In this document: positions 24,814-30,125 of the stretch, piece after piece | Layout: the number at the start of each line of letters is the position of its first letter | Position numbering within the stretch: position 1 is the first letter of the stretch | NCBI GenBank assembly: GCA_001275005.1 | Contig: JWZX01002893.1 | Coordinates: forward strand, 1-30,125 | From: Chrysochromulina tobinii | Taxonomy: Eukaryota > Haptophyta > Prymnesiales > Chrysochromulinaceae | Length of the DNA: 30,125 nucleotides | Reading direction: 5' to 3' | The notes under the pieces: model-generated | The model's input: the letters and a program-made list of their open reading frames with translations, nothing else | The model's database searches: none | What the model was told of the DNA's origin: nothing | Translations under genes and position numbers: made by a program

Positions 24814-27755
24814 ATGGGAAAACGCGACTCGAAAGCCGCCAAGGCCAAGCGGGCGGAGCGGCGCGGAGAGACGCGCGCGCACACCGAGGCCAAGGTGAAC
24901 AAGTCGCAGGCCAAGAAGGAGAAGCGTGGCGCCAACAAAAAGGACGAGGAGGACCTCGAATCGATCCTCGACGAGTTCCGAAAGATGACGTCGGCGACAA
25001 AGGTGGTCAAGGAGGAGGTGGTGCCGCCACCGTCGCCGCGCGCCAACGGCACGCTGACCGTGCACCCGAGCAAGGATGAGTTGCTGTTCTTCGGCGGCGA
25101 GCGCTACGACGGCAAGAAAAACGTCTTTTACGCCGACCTGTACCGGTACTCGATCAAGCGCAACGAGTGGAAGCACGTGCTCATCCCGAACACGCCGCCG
25201 CCGCGCTCGTCGCACCAGGCGGTGGCGGTGCCCTCGGCGGGTGGCAGCCTTTACATCTTCGGCGGCGAGTTCTCCTCCGGCGACCAGACAAAGTTCCACC
25301 ACTACCGCGACTTTTGGTGCCTCGACCTGACCCGGATGGAGTGGGAGCAGGAGTCGGCTAAGAACGGCCCGTCGCCGCGTTCGGGGCACCGGATGGTGCA
25401 CGTGCGCGACCAGCTGCTCGTCTTCGGCGGTTTCTTCGATAACCTGCGCGACGTCAAGTACTACAACGACCTCTACCTCTTCGACCTGACCCTGCACAAG
25501 TGGACACACATCACACCCGAGCCCGGCGCCCCCGTCCCATCGCCCCGATCGGGCTTCCAGCTAGCCGTGGACCCAACGGGCGGCGCCGACTCGCAGGGGC
25601 TGGTGCTGCTCTACGGCGGCTACTTCAAGAAGAAGGTGGCCATGCAGCAGTTCGACTCGCATAAAGACAAGGCGCAGGTCGAGGAGCTCAGCGACGTCGG
25701 TGTCGAGTATCGCGATCTGTGGACCTTCGACCCCTCCACCGGCCGTTGGGATACGGCGAAGAAGAGCGGCGCGGCGCCCTCGGCGCGCTCGGGGTTCGTC
25801 ATGGTGCAGCACCGGCGCCGTCTCCTTGTCTGGGGTGGTGTACACGATGAGGATACACCAGGTGAGGATGGCCTCTGATTGCCTCCTGATGACCTCTGAT
25901 GACCTCTGATGACCTCTGATGACCTCTGATGACCTCTGATGACCTCTGATGACCTCTGATGACCTCTGATGACCTCTGATGACCTCTGATGACGAATCCT
26001 CATGTGCGCTCAGACGGCGAAGGGCTCGTCTCGACCTTCTACAACGACCTGCACGTCTACGCAATCGAGGCGGGCAAGTGGTTTGAGCTCACCGTCGCGG
26101 CACGCAAGCCGACGGCCGCGGCGGCGGCGGCCGGAGGCGGTGGGGCGGCGGCAGAGTCGGAGACGGCGGCGGCGAGCGGCGGCGGTGCTCCTGGCGGCGC
26201 CGGCGGCAAGCCCCGCAAGGGAGGTGGCAAGGAGGGGGACGAGGAGGCGGTGGACGAGGAGGCGCTCGACGGCAGCCTCAGGTTGCTCGAGGTGGGCGGA
26301 CGGCGCCGCAACCGGAACAAGGACGACGACGACGACGACGACGCGTTGCTGGGCACGCGCAAGGGCCTCGCTGCCGCCACCGCCGCGCCTGCCGATGGCG
26401 GCCTGCCGCCTCAGCCCCCACCGCCAGCGCAGGCTGCGTCGGCGCTCGCCACGGCGCCTGTAACGGCAGGTGCGAGCGGTGCGGCCGGCCCAACGGTCGT
26501 GCCGAGCGCCGTGCCGAGCGCCGTGCCGAGCGCCGTGCCGAGCGCCGTGCCGAGCGGCGAGGGGCCTGCGCGGACCCTCGTGCCGTGCGCCCGCATGAAT
26601 GCGATGGCGGCGCTGCGCGGCTCGACGCTGTACGTGTATGGCGGACTGGTGGAGCCTGAGGAGGCCTCAGAGCTGACCCTCTCGGACCTGTGGTGCTTGG
26701 ACGTGCAGAAGATGGATGGGTGGAGCTGCTTGTATGAAGGCGAGGCATTCGAGACGAGCCTGGCGAAGGAGGAGGACGACGAGGATGATGACGAGGACGA
26801 GGAGAGCGATAGCTCGGACTCGGAGACGGACACGGACGAAGACACGGACGAAGAAGGTGAGGGCGAGGGTCGCAAGGGTGACGGCTCCAGCAGTGCCGCC
26901 AAAACGAAGTCGTCGGCGTCGTCGGCGTCGTCGGCGTCGGCGGCGTCGTCGGCGGCGGCGGAGTTGCTCGCGGCCGCACCTGAGGAGAAGCTCGTGGCCC
27001 TGGAGCAGTACCTCATCGGTCAGCTGGCGCCCGAGACGGCGCCCGGTGCGCAAGGCGGCAGCGCCAGTGGCGGAAGCGGCGGTGGCGGCAGCGCCAGTGG
27101 CGGCAGCGGCGGTGGCGGCAGCGGCAGTGGCGGCAGCGGCAGTGCGCCCGGCGGCGCGGGTGCCCACGAGGGCGCCTCGCCTGCCGAGCTCAAATCTTGG
27201 ATCAAGTCCAACTGCCTGAGTGGCGCAAGACCGCTCGCCCCGTGCCCGATTGCGCGCGTCATCATGCGCTGCGTGCTCAGCACGGCGCGCGCACGCGAGG
27301 GGCGGCCGCTCGGCGTGGGCGCCGTGGCGGCGATCACCCAATGGGCATCGCTCCTCCGGCCGTATACGAAGGGGAGCCTGGCTGTGAAGGGGAGCCTGGC
27401 TGTGAAGGGGAGCCTGGCTGTGAAGGGGAGCCTGGCTGTGAAGGGGAGCCTGGCTGTGAAGGGGAGCCTGGCGGGACGCGAAGGCACTCCGGCACAGCTC
27501 GCCTGCGTGGCGGAGGCGACGGCCTTCTGCGCGCGGCACGGCTGGCCTGCGGGCTTACTGCCGCGGCTCTTCATGGCGCTGTACGAGGAGGACATCGTCG
27601 CTGACGCCACCTTTGAAGCCTGGGGCAGGGATGCGAGCGACGAGACGCCCGGAAAGGACGCGACGCTCGACACGGCGCTCGCGCACGCGCGCGAGTTCCT
27701 CGCGTGGATCGCAGAGGCCGAGGAGGAGGAGGAGGAGGAGGAGGGTGAGGACTGA
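24814..27755 (+). CDS. KLHDC4: KLHDC4/Kel3-type kelch protein fused to a C-terminal W2 (eIF5C) domain
   Basis: Exons 24814-25861 and 26014-27755 encode 929 residues. The basic start MGKRDSKAAKAKRAERRG and the kelch blades (ELLFFGGERYDGKKNVFYADLYRY, SLYIFGGEFSSGDQTKFHHYRDFW, QLLVFGGFFDNLRDVKYYNDLYLF, LVLLYGGYFKKK, RLLVWGGVHDED, MAALRGSTLYVYGG) are those of KLHDC4. The splice CCAG|GTGAGG to CTCAG|ACGGCG (phase 1) joins HDEDTP to DGEGLVSTFYNDLHVY. After the acidic stretch where KLHDC4 usually ends, the same frame continues through EEKLVALEQYLIGQL, a Gly/Ser linker, AAITQWASLL, LLPRLFMALYEEDIVADATFEAW and AREFLAWIAEAEEEEEEEEGED. This is the W2 fold of eIF5, eIF2B-epsilon and BZW, with its acidic C-terminal box; W2 domains bind eIF2-beta and other initiation factors. 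A role linking the kelch part to translation is inference. Confidence 0.85.
25862..26013 (+). repeat. Kelch-W2 intron: ten perfect decamers
   Basis: A 152-base intron. Bases 25891-25990 are ten consecutive perfect copies of gacctctgat, flanked by variant units. Each copy contains CTGAT. The acceptor is tgtgcgctcag. A young or homogenised array is likely, since no copy has a substitution. Confidence 0.92.
26499..26558 (+). repeat. In-frame 12-base repeat in the kelch-W2 coding region
   Basis: Five units of gtgccgagcgcc (the last altered to gtgccgagcggc) encode Val-Pro-Ser-Ala repeats. The same core, gccgtgccgagcgc, makes the 14-base repeat of ABCF2 intron 2. Confidence 0.85.
27369..27472 (+). 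repeat. In-frame 18-base minisatellite inside the W2 domain
   Basis: Nearly six copies of aaggggagcctggctgtg encode Lys-Gly-Ser-Leu-Ala-Val repeats between the WASLLRPY helix and the TPAQLACVAEATAF helix. The insert keeps frame and probably forms a loop. Reading it as an intron does not restore frame with the donor and acceptor I can see. Confidence 0.85.
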
Positions 27756-27871
27756 GGAGGATTGAAGCCGCCGTCGGCGGTGAGCGTGACTGAGCGTTGT
27801 CGAGGTCGAGTTTTGTAGAGTTCACTGCCAATTCACGGGGTCGTCTCGAAATTTTGGCGATCGGCAGCGCC

Positions 27872-29581
27872 ATGCATCGTGATGATGACGATGTGTGCGG
27901 TTGCGACCAGTGCGAGAACCCTTGCACGTCGGAGCGACTCAGACGTGCGATCAGCATCAGCGTCATCGCCGTAGGCCTCATCCTTGGCGTCGCCCTCGGC
28001 CTTCTCGCCGCTCCCAGCCCGCCGATTCGCATGGAGTGGCTGTGCTGCGAACACAGCCCGCTCAAGGGCGTGGCGAGCTGCCTAGACTCGCGCCAGCTGA
28101 GGGAGAGCGTCGCACAGCACGGCGAGAGCGGTGACAGTGGCCGCCGCCTCGGCTTCCTGCCGCCGATTGTGTCCAGGCCGCCGCCGCCGCCGCCGCCGGC
28201 AATGCTGACCAGGACATTGCTGGCCAAGGTCGGTGTGTCTCCCTCTGGAGGAGGTGTGGAGGACGCGCCGCTCTCACTTGAGGAGGCCATCGTGGGTGCG
28301 TGGGACGTGTGGGGCCACCCGCTCTTCATGACGATCACGGGGCTGTACACGCTCGTCCACTGCATGTACTCCAGCCAACGAGGCATCATCTTCTCGGTCG
28401 CCGTCCTCTGCGGCACCCTGCTCGCGGTGGCGACCTCGATGACGCGCACCGTGCTCCAGTCGGAGCCCGAGCGTGTGGGCTGCTGCCCGTGCCGCGTGGG
28501 CGAGCTGATCTCGCAGCCGGAAGTGCTCGCCGAGCTCAAGCTGTGGATGGGGACCGGCCTTGCCGCCCTCGCCCCTCTCCTCTCCCTCATTCACCACCTC
28601 GCGACTACCGACGGCACTGAGGCCGGCGCCGTGCGCGGCGCGAAGGCGGCGGTGTCTCCGGTGGCGTACGAGGCGTACGAGGCGTACGAGGCGTACGAGG
28701 CGTACGAGGCGTGGCACGACGATGTACCGGTAGACCTGGACGCTCTCTTTGATCAGCTTGACGACGGCAGCGGCACGATCGTCTTCAACGAGTTAATGGA
28801 TCTCCTCTCGAAGCAGCAGCGCTCGTCGAGTGCGGCGAGCCTGCGCAACACGGCGGTGCTCGTCTTCGCCTCGCTCGACCGCAACGGCGACGGCGTCATC
28901 TCGCGCGACGAGATGCAATCTGCGCTCGCCTCGTCTGGCACACGAGGGCACGCCGCCTCCGTCGGCGAAGCGGCGCAATGGGCCTCTCCCCGCTGTGAGC
29001 GCCTTCAGAGCATGCCGAGCTCGCAGCCGCCGCCGAAGCAACTCGCGCCGCCCGCGCCAATGCACGACGGTGCGGCCGCGCGCTACCGGTACAACGACCG
29101 GTATGAGGAGAGCGGCGGCTCTGGCGAGGGCTACGGCTATAACGAAGGCAGCGGCGGCGGCGGCGGCTATGGTGTCCGTGTCATGTCGGTGGAGGCGCCA
29201 CGCGCGCCGCCTCCAACCGTATCGCCGCCACCCGCGCCGCCTCCCGCGCCGCCTCCACCCACAGCCGCTCTCACGCCACGGGCGCACACTCGCTTTGGTC
29301 CTCGAGCGTGCGGGCACGGCGCAGGCGGCCGCGATGCCGCCGTCTCGGGCGGTGAAGGCATGGGAACACCCGGCGCCTCGGATGGTGATGAGCCAGTGGT
29401 CATCAGTGGTCATCAGAGAGCATCAGAGGTCGTCAGGGACGGTGATGAGCCAGACGCGCTCTCGTATTGGCTGACGTCGTTAGGTGCACCGCCTGCTGTG
29501 GCGCCGTCGCGCTCACAGCCGCGCTCACAGCCGTCATCGCTGCAGCATCCGCAATCGCAAGTGCAAGCGCCACCGCCAGTG

Positions 29582-29612
<31 letters not shown>

Positions 29613-30125
29613 CGGAGCCCATGCGGCCCCTGGAGGCCGCGCGAGCGGAGGCTGCAAAGGCGAAGGCGGCAACAGAGGCATTGCGGGCGGAAGCGGCGCG
29701 GAGAGAGGCTGTATTCGCGGTGGGCGCGCGGGAAGCCATCGAAGCGGAGCGAAGGAAAGCATTCGCCCAAGCCGTCGTCCAATTATCAGCTGATGCCGCG
29801 CACCTCACCACCAAAGCCCTCGAAACTGAAGCCGCAGACGCAGTAACCTCCTACCGTTATGAGAAGCGTCCGGCAGACGAAACTGAAGCCGCAGACGCAG
29901 TAGCCTCCTACCGTTACGAGAAGCGTCCGGCAGACGGCGGTGCGGCGCCGTCGCGGCACGCGCCGCCCTCGCCTCGGCAAGCGTCGCCCTCTCGTGCAAC
30001 CTCGCACCCTCATCTCGTCCCTCTAGCCGGCGCCGTCGCGGGAGGCGGCGCCGCGGCGGCGACAGGGACCAGGCACAAAGGCACACCGAGGGGCTCAAGC
30101 CCGAGGAGATCGGCCAACGGCCACG
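27872..30125 (+). CDS. Membrane EF-hand protein with long disordered C-terminus; runs off the window
   Basis: From the ATG at 27872 one frame stays open for 751 codons to the edge, so the 3' end is missing. I do not recognise the family. Hydrophobic segments: ISISVIAVGLILGVALGLLA near residue 28-47, then LFMTITGLYTLVHCMY, GIIFSVAVLCGTLLAVATS and WMGTGLAALAPLLSLIHHL between about 150 and 250. Then five Ala-Tyr-Glu repeats and an EF-hand pair: a degenerate loop LDDGSGTIVFNE (Leu at position 1) and a canonical loop DRNGDGVISRDE. The rest is Pro-, Gly- and Ala-rich, with an acidic run (EDEDEDEDEE), an Ala/Glu/Arg helix and a 19-residue duplication. A calcium-responsive membrane protein is inferred. 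Downstream parts may contain an unseen intron. The start is the first Met in frame, 117 bases after the kelch stop. Confidence 0.72.
28664..28708 (+). repeat. 9-base repeat encoding Ala-Tyr-Glu
   Basis: Five perfect copies of gcgtacgag lie between the last membrane segment and the EF-hand pair of the terminal gene. Confidence 0.9.
29822..29935 (+). repeat. 57-base tandem duplication in the terminal gene
   Basis: Two in-frame copies of 57 bases, 29822-29878 and 29879-29935, differ at two positions only and encode ETEAADAVTSYRYEKRPAD and ETEAADAVASYRYEKRPAD. Confidence 0.9.

Noticed and set aside
25887-25996. CRISPR-like array at the kelch intron
   Set aside because: The units are 10 bases with no spacers, and the array is exactly within a spliceosomal intron of a eukaryotic gene.
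27362-27461. Reading the 18-base minisatellite of the kelch-W2 gene as an intron (donor GTATAC)
   Set aside because: The length is 100 bases, which would break the frame needed for the W2 C-terminus; the repeat unit is a multiple of three.
29384-29453. Conventional intron in the terminal gene bounded by the 13-base repeats
   Set aside because: The GT/AG pairs I could find there leave a length that is not a multiple of three and lead quickly to stops, so I kept the segment as coding.
1-30125. tRNA, rRNA or transposon genes
   Set aside because: I saw no cloverleaf, rRNA core sequence, transposase, reverse transcriptase or long terminal repeat by eye; a tRNAscan or RepeatMasker run would settle it.

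Overview
The window is nuclear DNA of a eukaryote, most likely a flagellated, plastid-bearing alga; haptophyte is my best guess. The evidence is GC-rich, tightly packed protein genes of clearly eukaryotic type (GH20 hexosaminidase, CAX exchanger, ABCF2, a radial-spoke RSP4/6 protein, KLHDC4), spliceosomal introns including one GC-AG intron, and an inorganic pyrophosphatase whose N-terminus looks like a signal peptide followed by a transit peptide (secondary plastid). The haptophyte assignment is inference from composition and intron style; no rRNA or plastid marker is present.

Layout. 1-293: GC-rich edge. 294-1825 (-): gamma-butyrobetaine-hydroxylase-like dioxygenase, divergent from 2013-2870 (+) inorganic pyrophosphatase. 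3216-5703 (+): secreted/lysosomal beta-hexosaminidase, three exons. 6164-6951 (+): conserved-looking coiled-coil protein of unknown role. 7277-9098 (-): C2 domain plus histidine-phosphatase protein. 9277-10512 (-): multi-pass membrane protein with acidic tail, divergent from 10721-12043 (+) J-domain protein. 12608-13708 (-): membrane EF-hand protein. 14270-15795 (-): CAX-type cation/proton exchanger. 16076-18901 (-): six-exon ABCF2. 19267-20052 (-) and 20264-21289 (+): two unknown genes sharing a divergent promoter region. 21713-22246 (+): unknown. 22737-24388 (+): radial spoke head protein. 24814-27755 (+): KLHDC4-type kelch protein whose reading frame continues into a W2 (eIF5C-type) domain. 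27872 to the right edge (+): a membrane EF-hand protein whose frame is open to the end of the window. The genes do not form a pathway; they are ordinary neighbours in a compact genome.

The most unusual signal is in the introns. Many are built from short tandem repeats, often exactly 10 bases long, that contain CTGAT or CTGAC on the coding strand of the host gene (a branch-point-like motif), whichever strand the gene is on. Several introns also carry copies of the adjoining exon edge. Four of the five ABCF2 introns begin with a perfect or diverged copy of the first bases of the following exon, and the GH20 and CAX introns contain a second copy of the preceding exon's end together with its splice donor. 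This looks like intron birth or growth by local tandem duplication. A second notable point is the kelch-W2 fusion.
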